From CAJBLF01 sp964545415 (GTDB taxonomy: Bacteria > Patescibacteriota > Gracilibacteria > Absconditabacterales > Absconditicoccaceae), in the NCBI GenBank assembly GCA_964545415.1, contig CAZJFP010000030.1:1-7956 (forward strand): 7,956 nt of DNA, written 5' to 3'. Shown here one piece after another: positions 1-6,850 of this stretch; the first letter of the stretch is position 1; each line of letters begins with the position of its first letter. The position numbers and the translations under genes were made by a program. Below the pieces are notes generated by a model that was not told the origin of the DNA, did no database searches, and was given only the letters and a program-made list of their open reading frames with translations.

Positions 1-2013
1 AATGAGCAAATAACTAGTGGATGGCATTATAATACAGGTGTATATATACATTTTACTGGAGACTATATTTCTGGAGCGACATTGGATGGGAATCCGTATT
101 CAAGTGGAGATAGTATTTCAGCTGAGGGAGATCATATCTTTATCTTAACTGATTCTGGAAATAATAGTACCGGCATAACCTTTACTATAGATATAGTACC
201 ACCTACAGCGACAGCTATTTCTCCTTTCAGTTGAAAGATTATTTTGACAGGAAATAATATCAATTTTCAATGGACAGGAAGCGATAACAATGCTATATCT
301 AACTATACATTCTATGTTATTTGACCTTCACCTCGTACAATTGATGCGGGTACAGATACATGATATACGATAACTGACACATTAAATAATGGAAGTTACA
401 CACGGCACGTTATCGCAAAAGATCGTGCAGGAAATACATGATCTAGCCAGACATTCCCATTTATCATCACTGCTCCATATACCGGTAGTATCACGTTAAC
501 CTGACCTAATGCCAAATATATCTGAACACAACGATTCACCAAAGACTGGGCAGGAATATATATGAGAGCAAACGATCCTACACAGTATACGATTAGCTGA
601 GCTATAGATACTCCTCCGCTCACCTGAACATTTACCTCACGAGGAATTCACAATGTATTCCTTACAGGAACGAATGGAGCAAAAGATATCTTTGTTACTA
701 TGAACAATGGAAGCTGAGGAATCATCTCTAAGACGTTTTTGGTGCAGCTGGATACCGTAGCTCCTATACCTACACTTACTAGCCCGATAAACGGAACAAA
801 TATCGCTGGTACAATCACCCTCAATCGGTCAGCAGGCCCTGATGCAGCAGGATTATCATGATATCAGTATCTCATCTCGCCGACTGATACCTTTGGAACG
901 ATATTCCATTCATGATCTACTACGACAAGCTCAGTGATTATCCCTAACGGAACGATTTCATACACAGGAACACTCTATCGAAAAGTCATATTTATCGATA
1001 GACTAGGAAACACCTGATCTTCAGCGACGCAATCTTTCAATTATACCTGAGGTACTACCGATATCACACCAAGCAGTTTCCATTTCAATGATGTAACAAA
1101 TGCGGATCTTGATGAAATTTATGCATCAAACACGATCACTATCACAGGCATGACGCCAAATACGTCTGTTCTCGCAAGCATCAATAGATGAGCACTGTAT
1201 ATCAGCGGACATATGGTAGGAACTACAGGCTACGTACAAAATGGTCGAACAGTAAAAATAGAACTCAATTCAAGCTACAAATACGATACCCCAGTAGAAA
1301 GCACATTGACCATCGGATGAGTCTCTGACACATTCAAGGTAACTACAAAAGATTGAACCAGTGCTTCTGCAGAAGATTATGAAGATATCGAAACCGATCT
1401 TTCCAATACGGAAAAACTCATGGTCATCGCTATCTTCGAGACATTAAAAGATCTCTATGGAGGAGACAAGGAAGAGGAATTTTTCAATACTATGTTATTG
1501 ATGCTTGATGAAAAAATGGATGAATATGATGATACCGATAACGAATATACAGCGCTAAAATATCTCTATGATCTCATTGAGCAGTATTATGATGATGGTG
1601 AATTCTGAGGTGATACTATCGATCTCGCAAAACGGATCATCAATGGAATATATACTGCGCCTAATGGAAAAAAATATCGCATCACCTATGATTCATCTAC
1701 CAAGCGATTCACTTCTACCAATTTCGTAGTACCTAAATATTTTCCTACTCTGGATACGTTGAAATACATCATCGATATCAACAATCCTGCATGATCACAA
1801 TATATCAACGCTAAGCCTATATTAGCACGATGGAAAAATGCAAATATCGATGGAACACGGCAGACGTCTCCGTATACTGCACCAAACAAGAAGGTCTTCT
1901 ACTTCTTCAAAGATATTACCGGCAAATATTCTTCTTATACATTCACGAGCGAGAGATATTTCAATAGCCTCAATGAGGTAAAAGAATTTATCTACAACAG
2001 CAATAAGAAATAA
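1..2013 (+). CDS. Large multi-Ig-domain surface/secreted protein, 3' part (UGA = Gly)
   Basis: The frame is open from the window edge to TAA at 2011, giving 670 visible residues if 18 in-frame TGAs are read as Gly. No start is visible, so the N terminus lies upstream. Residues 1-76 look like a bacterial Ig-like domain (the pattern YSSGDSISAEGDH, then a DSGNNST turn). Further beta-sandwich-like units follow at about 77-155, 156-250, 251-350 and 355-445. Two end in DRAGNTG and DRLGNTG turns, a hallmark of bacterial Ig/FN3-type repeats, and in both the final Gly is TGA. Residues about 446-550 are acidic and probably helical. The C terminus holds two related ~45-residue modules starting YTAPNGKK (551) and YTAPNKKV (625). 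No catalytic motif or anchor is visible. The role is probably adhesion or a surface scaffold, inferred from domain type only. It converges on the glycosyltransferase gene. Confidence 0.85.
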
Positions 2014-2137
2014 TTAATAATTAAAAATTAATAATGAATAATGTTGGATTTTGTTCTATCATCGACTATTGTCTTCTACAATAGTCCATAAAGAATATTT
2101 CCGACATTTTTCATTATTCATCATTCATTATTCATTA
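2011..2137. repeat. Inverted-repeat module I (37-bp arms) between convergent genes
   Basis: The arms at 2011-2047 and 2101-2137 are reverse complements at about 30 of 37 positions without gaps. They are built from the words AATAATGAATAATG and CATTATTCATCATTC. The left arm begins in the TAA stop of the surface-protein gene, and the right arm ends 3 bp from the stop of the glycosyltransferase gene, so the repeat fills the whole intergenic space. The 53-bp centre contains a perfect hairpin. As RNA it would fold from either strand, so it may act as a bidirectional terminator or 3'-end stabiliser. It could also be an element related to the other inverted-repeat modules in this window. Confidence 0.7.
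2064..2086. terminator. Perfect 9-bp hairpin inside module I
   Basis: GACTATTGT (2064-2072) and ACAATAGTC (2078-2086) are exact reverse complements around a 5-nt loop, CTTCT. The hairpin sits in the middle of the larger inverted repeat between two convergent genes, which suits a termination role. No U-run follows on either strand, so it is not a textbook intrinsic terminator. Confidence 0.4.
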
Positions 2138-2140
2138 TAT

Positions 2141-3292
2141 TTAGCGGTACAATTGTATAAGTTCTTTGACGGTTGTGTTCCACGAAAAATCTTTGTAAGG
2201 AATGAAATACTCTGGATTGCCTATCCGTTGCTCGCGTTCAAGGATCGCTTGGATGATCTCTCTTTTGGATGAAGGAGCAATAAATTTTACATTGCCTCGG
2301 ACCACTTCTGGAATAGAAGCGATATAGGTTGTCAACAATGGTTTCTTCATCGCAACACTTTCGGTATGCACAGAACCGAACCCCTCGGAAATCGATGGCG
2401 CGACGATAAGGTCGGAAGCGGCGATCATAGTACGGAGCTGATCTTTATCTACACCATTGAATATCTGAATGGATCATCAGAGCGCTGTTCTATATGAAGT
2501 GAGCGGATTGCTTTTTCTGATTTTTTCTTTGAGAAGACGTGTCCTCTTGGAATCTATCAGATTGAAAACAAAGAGTAACTGGGTATCTACCGTAATCAAT
2601 TCAGGCAATGCATGGACTAAATAATCGAGTCATTTGGATTTGCCAGCATGACCATAATACGTAACGACGAAACGATTATTCCGACCATGTTCATTCTTCC
2701 GCTTTTTTATATCAAAAGAAGAAACCTCATCAGAATTCCAAAACACGGTATCAACCCCATTATGAATCATTCTGATTTTCTTATCCGCTATACCATATAC
2801 CGTCCTCAGTGTGTTCATCGTATACGAAGAGACACAATGATAGATGCTATACGGAAACCAAAAAATCGCTCTTTCAAACAATCTATATATTTGTCCTATC
2901 CATCGTCATTTGTAACGATTCCAGAGTTTTCCGAATATCTCATGCACCGTCAAAATGACTCTCTTGCGGAATATTTTTCCCAATATCGAAGCAGGAATAG
3001 CGCCTCCGTAGGTGCTCGTGTGAATAATAGAAATGTCCTTGTGATGTCTGAAAATAGATATTCCTTTGATCAATGCCCAAAACATAAAACTGATTCTCCC
3101 TTTGCCGATCCTATAGATATGCATATTTTCCTTTTTTTCTTCGGCAGGCAATGCTCCATCGAAGCGACTCGTAAGCAAAGAAATCGTATATCCTTTTGCC
3201 AACAAACGAGAAATGATAGCTTCAAAAACCGTTTCCGATCAGCCTTTATGGGGTAGATAATAGTCCAAAATAAAGAGGATATGTTTGTTCAT
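2141..3292 (-). CDS. GT4-family glycosyltransferase (group 1)
   Basis: Reads as 383 residues from ATG (3292-3290) to TAA (2143-2141), with five TGAs read as Gly. The N terminus has the GT-B donor/acceptor cleft pattern: HILFILDYYLPHKGGSETVFE, in which the second Gly of the GG pair is TGA. Mid-protein there is IRMIHNGVDTVFW, then VVTYYGHAGKSKGLDYL, matching the start of the C-terminal Rossmann half. The nucleotide-sugar motif EX7E is present as SEGFGSVHTES. Length is usual for GT4 enzymes, which transfer sugars from activated donors to glycan, lipid or protein acceptors at the cytoplasmic membrane. The substrate cannot be told. No Shine-Dalgarno sequence is seen before the ATG. It is divergent from the CHAP gene and convergent with the surface protein, so it appears to be transcribed alone. 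Glycosylation of a neighbouring surface protein is possible but not shown. Confidence 0.9.
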
Positions 3293-3302
3293 ACGCTTTG
3301 CT

Positions 3303-3398
3303 AATTAAAAGACATTAAGATTACAGATTAAAAGATTTATTACTTAACAACTACAGTACCCAATCTTTTAATTTTCATAATTTTTTAATCTTTTAATC
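3303..3398. repeat. Inverted-repeat module II in the divergent intergenic region
   Basis: The left arm (3303-3337) contains ATTAAAAG twice (3304-3311 and 3327-3334). The right arm (3361-3398) contains the reverse complement CTTTTAAT twice (3365-3372 and 3390-3397). GATTAAAAGATT (3326-3337) is perfectly inverted as AATCTTTTAATC (3387-3398). The arms align over about 35 bp with small gaps around a 23-bp centre. The repeat lies between the start of the glycosyltransferase gene and the promoter of the CHAP gene. Function unknown; it could be an RNA stem in the glycosyltransferase leader. Confidence 0.6.
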
Positions 3399-3430
3399 AA
3401 ATATTGCAAACAAAAAAAGTGCCGTAAAAT

Positions 3431-3459
3431 TTGACAAAATTGACTTCTGTGAATATACT
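3431..3459 (+). promoter_or_regulatory. Sigma70-type promoter of the CHAP gene
   Basis: TTGACA (3431-3436), a 17-bp spacer, then TATACT (3454-3459): a perfect -35 and a one-mismatch -10 at optimal spacing. The predicted transcript start is near 3466, leaving a leader of about 25 nt. A strong ribosome binding site follows: GGAGG at 3482-3486, 4 nt before the ATG at 3491. That fixes the start against the out-of-frame ATG at 3463. Confidence 0.75.
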
Positions 3460-3490
3460 TATATGAGAAACTTTTATTTACGGAGGTTTG

Positions 3491-4813
3491 ATGAAAAGGA
3501 AAAAACAAAAAGCAACACTACACCAAAAAATCCATCAACATCTAAGGAAACACTTCCATAAGCACATCCACAAGGTATTGCATTTTTCCAATCATCTTCA
3601 TCATAGTTTATTGCATATAGGAGAACTTGTAGCGATTGTATTGATGACTGTTTTTTCATGATCTATGCTTTTTGCTAACCTTACAGGATACAGCGAAGAA
3701 CTCTATAGGAACAATAGTGCAGAAACCGCACAAGCATTGGTAGAAGCAATGGAAAATCCATGAGCATCACTCAAAAAATGAAACATCATCTCTATCCGGG
3801 AAATGGATATGGATATCGAAAATACCTTTACCAAATGATATTGTACCTATGGAGCAGCGAGAATCTCTCCAGAATTTTTCCCATTTATCGATGAAAAAAC
3901 ACAACAAAGGACATGGTGAGGAAATGCGGTTGATCGATGCAAGAATGCTGCAGAAACCTGATACAAAATAGGGAATACTCCAGCTCAAGGCGCTTTGGTC
4001 GTTTATGATGCATGAGGAAGATTCTGAGCGTACGGACATGTGGGGAAAGTCCTCCATTATGACAAATCTATGAAAAAAATCATTGTCAGAGATATGGCGT
4101 GGGTTGCAAGAGGTAAAATGTCCGATCGTCGAGATGACCTTACAACCGCTCAAGTCAAATGTTATATCTATAATAGCAAAAAAGTTGACGATACAGATAC
4201 TCCTCCAACAACTATCATAACTACGGGAGTAGAAACAACGACGACCTCAACACCAACCACTCCAACACCAACTACTCCAACACCAACTACTCCAACACCA
4301 ACNNNNNNNNNNNNNNNNNNNNNNNNNNNNNNNNNNNNNNNNNNNNNNNNNNNNNNNNNNNNNNNNNNNNNNNNNNNNNNNNNNNNNNNNNNNNNNNNNN
4401 NNACTCCAACACCAACTACTCCAACACCAACTACTCCAACAACACCACAGACATCCATCAACAAAGACCTCACCCTTAAATTAGAAAAACTTAGCGATAT
4501 CGCTGAACACTTTTTGACACAAAACGACCTGAAAATAAAGCTCACTTCCAAATCCCCTATTAAACTTGGAGAAGCAGCTTCGATAAGTATAGATATAACC
4601 GATAAAGAATGACAAAAATATACCTGACTCTTACCATTCTCGTTCACTGTACTTTCGACAAATGACACACTCCGTCCTGATATTTCCAGTATTAAACTTA
4701 TCAATGACGGCAAAATGGATATATCTATACTTGGACAAAAAATCGGGAAAGCAACTACTATCATTTCTATGGATGGAACCAAGATAGGAGAATTCAGTAT
4801 AGAAGTAATGTAA
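3491..4813 (+). CDS. Membrane-anchored CHAP-domain peptidoglycan hydrolase with PT-rich linker and Ig-like tail
   Basis: Starts at ATG 3491 behind a GGAGG site and ends at TAA 4811, with ten TGAs read as Gly. The order is: a basic His-rich cytoplasmic segment (12 His in residues 11-42); one membrane helix (about 44-63); a CHAP (amidase/endopeptidase) domain at about 110-225; a PTPTT-repeat linker interrupted by 100 Ns; and a C-terminal Ig-like beta domain. CHAP hallmarks are GYCTYGAA (catalytic Cys118, with the preceding Gly encoded by TGA), W142-GGNA, the GYKIGNTPAQGALVVYD stretch, and AYGHVGKV (catalytic His183). RDMAW may supply the third polar position. CHAP enzymes cut amide or peptide bonds in peptidoglycan. 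The topology places the enzyme outside the membrane, so remodelling of its own wall or attack on a neighbour's wall are both possible. The true length is uncertain because of the gap. Confidence 0.9.
4250..4448 (+). repeat. Tandem 15-bp repeat encoding a PTPTT linker
   Basis: The unit CCAACACCAACTACT (Pro-Thr-Pro-Thr-Thr) is repeated on both sides of the N block, with slightly divergent units at the outer ends (ACCACT on the left, ACAACACCA on the right). It encodes an extended Pro/Thr linker between the CHAP and Ig-like domains. Such linkers are common in secreted wall enzymes and are often glycosylated in other bacteria. Confidence 0.9.
4303..4402. other. Assembly gap of 100 Ns inside the tandem repeat
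   Basis: Exactly 100 Ns lie within the 15-bp tandem array. The frame stays open across them (100 leaves remainder 1 on division by 3, as needed). The phase of the flanking units, however, calls for a missing length of 1 + 15k bases (91 or 106, for example) if all units are perfect. The number is therefore probably a placeholder, and the linker length is unknown. Confidence 0.95.
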
Positions 4814-4833
4814 TTGCATAGTTTTTTGCAGAT

Positions 4834-4871
4834 AAAAAAAACCTCCACCTAAACAGCAGAAGGTTTTTTTT
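4834..4871. terminator. Bidirectional intrinsic terminator between the CHAP gene and recA
   Basis: AAAAAAAACCT (4834-4844) pairs perfectly with AGGTTTTTTTT (4861-4871), an 11-bp stem with a 16-nt loop. The T-run on the plus strand and the A-run (T-run on the minus strand) let it work for both convergent genes, whose stops lie 20 bp to each side. Confidence 0.8.
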
Positions 4872-4889
4872 ATATATATGGTTGAGCTG

Positions 4890-5978
4890 CTACCCTATGA
4901 GTTCTCCCGCCTCAGCTGATGCTTCGTTAGCATCATCTTCTACTTCAGCTTCGATAGTATTCAATGCTTCATCATCGAGGACTTTTTTTCCCATTCTCAT
5001 CTCTTTGACTTTGTTCTGGATATCTTTTTCAAGACTTTTTCTTGTCTTTTCATCAGCATCCAAAGCAGCGATAAATTTTTCTTTTCCTTGGAATTTTTGC
5101 TTCTCGAAGGTATAAAATGCTCATGATTTATTAATGATTTTTAATGCGCTTGCAGCTTCGATAATATCAGCAGTCTTGTCATATCCCACTCCTCGCTTAA
5201 CTGGTAATTCTGCTGTCTTGAACGGTGCAGAGATCTTGTTTTTTGCAATCTTGATCTTTGCTAGATATCCTATCTGCTCCTTATCTTCCAATAATTTATC
5301 TCCTCTGCGGATCTCTACTCTCTGAGATGCAAAGAATTTCAATGCATGACCTCCTGGAGTAGTCTCTGGATTACCGAACATTACCCCGATCTTCATACGA
5401 ATCTGGTTGATGAAGATGCATGTTGTTCACGTTTTTGCAAGCACTCATGAAAGTTTTCTCAATCATTGAGACATCATCCTTGCTTGTAATCCCATATACG
5501 AATCTCCCATATCTCCTTCCACTTCAGCCCTAGGGACCAAAGCAGCTACGGAGTCGATGACAATCAATTTGATAGCGCCGGTCTTTGCCAACTCTTCAGC
5601 TATTTGCAATGCTTGTTCACCGAAGTCCGGTTGAGACAATAACAAGTTATCCACATCTACACCTAATTTACGAGCATAATGAGGATCGAGTGCATGCTCT
5701 GCATCAATAAACGCACAGGTTTCTCCTCTCTTTTGGATCTCTGCAATCGCGTGCAATGCAATAGTGGTCTTACCAGATGATTCAGGTCCATAAATCTCTA
5801 CCACTCTTCCTTCAGGATATCACCCTCCCAAAATCAAGTCTAATACGTAAGATCAACTGTGGAAGGTATTCACCAATCCCAAATTAGCATTGTCTCCCAT
5901 TCTCATAATGGCTCCTTTTCCAAATTGCTTCTCGATGCTCTTGAAAGCTTCCTGTAACTCTTGCTTTTTTGTCGTCAT
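4890..5978 (-). CDS. recA: RecA recombinase
   Basis: Reads as 362 residues from ATG (5978-5976) to TAG (4892-4890), close to the usual RecA length. It carries six TGAs as Gly at codons 42, 53, 172, 178, 184 and 286. RecA is the ATP-dependent strand-exchange protein of homologous recombination and the co-protease that triggers LexA self-cleavage. Visible hallmarks are EKQFGKGAIMRMG near the N terminus, Walker A GPESSGKT (64-71), catalytic Glu94 in FIDAEHALD, Walker B LIVIDSVAAL ending near Asp142, MGLQARMMSQ, FINQIRMKIG, and loop L2 GVMFGNPETTPGG. Gly42 (HSGSYVLD) and Gly53 (LGGGYPEG) match invariant RecA glycines and are TGA. The C terminus is acidic (EAEVEDD), as is typical. An in-frame ATG at 6068 is rejected because the extra 30 residues fall in repeat DNA and are unlike RecA. 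A TATAAT (minus strand, 5993-5988) lies only about 10 bp before the ATG, so the leader may be very short. Confidence 0.98.
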
Positions 5979-6018
5979 AGCTCTATTATTATAATAGTAT
6001 AAAACTAATTTACTGCGC

Positions 6019-6119
6019 GTAATGTGCCTGTGGCGTAATGTGCTTCGCGTAATGATCATTACAATCATTACATTCCGGAGAAATCATTACATTCCAAAGG
6101 AATCATTACTATACATTAC
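6019..6119. repeat. Inverted-repeat module III upstream of recA
   Basis: GTAATG occurs three times on the left (6019, 6035, 6049). Its reverse complement CATTAC occurs five times on the right (6057, 6066, 6085, 6104, 6114). The centre GTAATGATCATTAC (6049-6062) is a perfect 14-bp palindrome. The right arm also holds a 19-bp tandem repeat (6066-6084 and 6085-6103). CCTGTGG between the left words is mirrored as CCTTTGG between words of the reverse-complemented right arm, so the arms pair beyond the core word. The module lies 41-141 bp upstream of the recA ATG, where it could be a leader RNA stem or a protein-binding array. Function unknown. Confidence 0.65.
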
Positions 6120-6288
6120 AATGTATCACGAACAAAGTCCTCTAGAGATTCACCGATTACGATATCAATCGTACATGACAAGCGAATCGTTTTTTTGAGT
6201 CCTTTCTCATCAACGGATCTGATTTTATTGTTTTATTTTAGAAAATCAAGAGATTTTTGTCGTATGGAGACCTATATTTTCGTTATCT
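6120..6288. other. Non-coding stretch between module III and the TGTCAAA sites
   Basis: I see no convincing gene here. A plus-strand frame from ATG 6121 stays open to TAG 6385 if TGA is Gly (88 codons), but it runs through the operator-like sites and promoter, lacks a ribosome site and resembles no family I know. A minus-strand frame (6232-6116) gives 38 fairly protein-like residues ending GESLEDFVRDTL, but it has no ATG, GTG or TTG start and could be a gene remnant. Confidence 0.4.
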
Positions 6289-6338
6289 GTCAAAAATAAG
6301 GTTGATTTTGTCAAAAATGGTTTGACATTGTCAAACGA
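6289..6338 (+). promoter_or_regulatory. Three TGTCAAA sites at exact 20-bp spacing; candidate SOS/LexA operator
   Basis: TGTCAAAAAT starts at 6289 and again at 6309, and TGTCAAACGA starts at 6329. The last site forms the right half of a perfect palindrome, TTTGACA-T-TGTCAAA (6321-6335), which covers the -35 box of the downstream promoter. Twenty bp is about two helical turns, so all three sites face the same side of the DNA, as for a cooperatively bound dimeric repressor. LexA, encoded in the same predicted transcript, is the natural candidate regulator, but the LexA box of these phyla is not known to me. Confidence 0.45.
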
Positions 6339-6349
6339 AAGACTATACT
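6322..6349 (+). promoter_or_regulatory. Sigma70-type promoter for the S23-type gene and lexA
   Basis: TTGACA (6322-6327), a 16-bp spacer, then TATACT (6344-6349). The -35 box lies inside the TTTGACA-T-TGTCAAA palindrome, so a protein bound there would block polymerase. The hexamers are the same as those before the CHAP gene, which supports the call. Confidence 0.65.
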
Positions 6350-6388
6350 GTTGAAAGTTTGGAATGTTAAAAGGTTTGGAATGTTAGG
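6349..6388 (+). repeat. Left arm of inverted-repeat module IV
   Basis: Built from the words GTTGAAAG, GTTTGGAATGTTA and AAAAGGTTTGG. It starts at the last base of the -10 box and ends 3 bp before the S23-type ATG, so it forms most of that gene's leader and includes its only weak ribosome site (AGGA at 6386-6389). If paired with the right arm in the transcript, it would hide the start region. Confidence 0.6.
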
Positions 6389-6391
6389 AAA

Positions 6392-6838
6392 ATGATACGC
6401 TGATACTTATATATACTACATTACGAAATTAAGTTTACACGATTCGAGGATATTGAAATTCGGAAATTATCGATGGAATTACTCAAAAAAATTTATGCAA
6501 TATCCAATTCATGAGAGTTTAAATCCGATTACGGATTGAGGGATCAAATAAGAAGAGCAACTATTTCTATTAGTAGTAATATTGTAGAAGGCTTTGAAAG
6601 ACAAAATAATAATGAGTTTATTAGATTTCTGAAAATAGCTAAATGAAGCTGTGGTGAAACTAGACATCAAATATACACATCATTCTATATATGATATATT
6701 ACTAATGAAAAATTTACAGAACTAAAGTATATGTGCATTACAATATCTAAAAAGATCTCTTCTTTGATAACCTATTTGGAACAAAACAGAAAACAATGAA
6801 CCTTTAAACCTCAACTTTCTAAACCTTCAACCTTTTAA
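6392..6838 (+). CDS. Four-helix-bundle protein of the 23S rRNA-intervening-sequence (S23/IVP) family
   Basis: Visible only with UGA as Gly: five in-frame TGAs (6401, 6512, 6644, 6692, 6797) otherwise cut it into short pieces. It reads 148 residues from ATG 6392 to TAA 6836. The family signature is clear: FEDIEIRKLSMELLKKIY, then DYGLRDQIRRATISISSNI, VEGFERQNNNEFIRFLKIAK-G-SCGE, and YI-G-YITNEKF. The Gly of AKGS and the Gly of the GYI turn are TGA. Members form four-helix bundles and are relatives of the Avd accessory protein of diversity-generating retroelements; the biochemical role of stand-alone members is unsettled. The first ~13 residues precede the usual start of homology, but no later ATG exists. 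The last ~13 residues lie in repeat DNA, beyond a TGA at 6797 that would be a natural end under the standard code. lexA starts 12 bp downstream, so the two are probably co-transcribed. Confidence 0.88.
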
Positions 6839-6848
6839 CCTTTTAACA
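6809..6848 (+). repeat. Right arm of inverted-repeat module IV
   Basis: A chain of CCTTTTAAC/CCTTCAAC/CTTTCTAAA-type words running from the last codons of the S23-type gene to 2 bp before the lexA ATG. It mirrors the left arm at 6349-6388. It occupies the place of a lexA ribosome binding site, and no Shine-Dalgarno sequence is visible there. Confidence 0.6.
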
Positions 6849-6850
6849 AT

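Larger units (their letters stand above)
6349..6848 (+). mobile_element. Candidate IVS-like element: S23-type ORF bounded by inverted repeats
   Basis: Arms of 40 bp at 6349-6388 and 6809-6848 are imperfect reverse complements (about 70-75% identity with one small gap, and more pairing in RNA through G-U pairs). Between them lies a single gene of the 23S rRNA-intervening-sequence protein family. IVSs in rRNA genes are likewise bounded by complementary ends that form a stem. Here the unit sits in an mRNA leader, between a promoter and lexA. No target-site duplication is recognised and movement is not shown. The repeats may instead be ordinary intergenic RNA structure. Confidence 0.35.

Noticed and set aside
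229..1791. Multiple premature stops suggesting a pseudogene in the surface-protein region
   Set aside because: All are TGA, none TAA or TAG, and they fall at glycine-type positions such as AGNTG turns; a decaying gene would show all three stops and frameshifts.
2648..3256. Plus-strand 202-residue open frame opposite the glycosyltransferase
   Set aside because: Antisense shadow of a well-supported GT4 gene; its translation has no family features and is low in glycine.
4168..4848. Minus-strand 226-residue open frame opposite the CHAP gene
   Set aside because: Antisense shadow; the valine/glycine repeat is just the reverse reading of the PTPTT array and it spans the N gap.
5979..6068. Upstream ATG (6068) extending RecA by 30 residues
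   Set aside because: The extension is encoded by the GTAATG/CATTAC repeat region and resembles no RecA N terminus; ATG 5978 gives a normal start.
6011..6119. CRISPR-like array in the GTAATG/CATTAC region
   Set aside because: Repeats are only 6-19 bp, inverted about a centre and without spacer-like unique segments of regular length; no cas genes nearby.
6116..6232. Minus-strand frame of 38 residues ending GESLEDFVRDTL
   Set aside because: Looks somewhat protein-like but has no ATG, GTG or TTG start and an in-frame TAA just upstream; at most a gene remnant.
6289..6335. Minus-strand TTGACA boxes as recA promoters
   Set aside because: No -10-like hexamer lies 16-18 bp downstream of any of them on the minus strand, and they are over 300 bp from the recA start.
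6121..6387. Plus-strand 88-codon frame (TGA=Gly) ending 4 bp before the S23-type ATG
   Set aside because: No ribosome site, no recognisable family, and it runs through the phased operator-like sites and the promoter. With only two stop codons in use, chance frames of this length are common.
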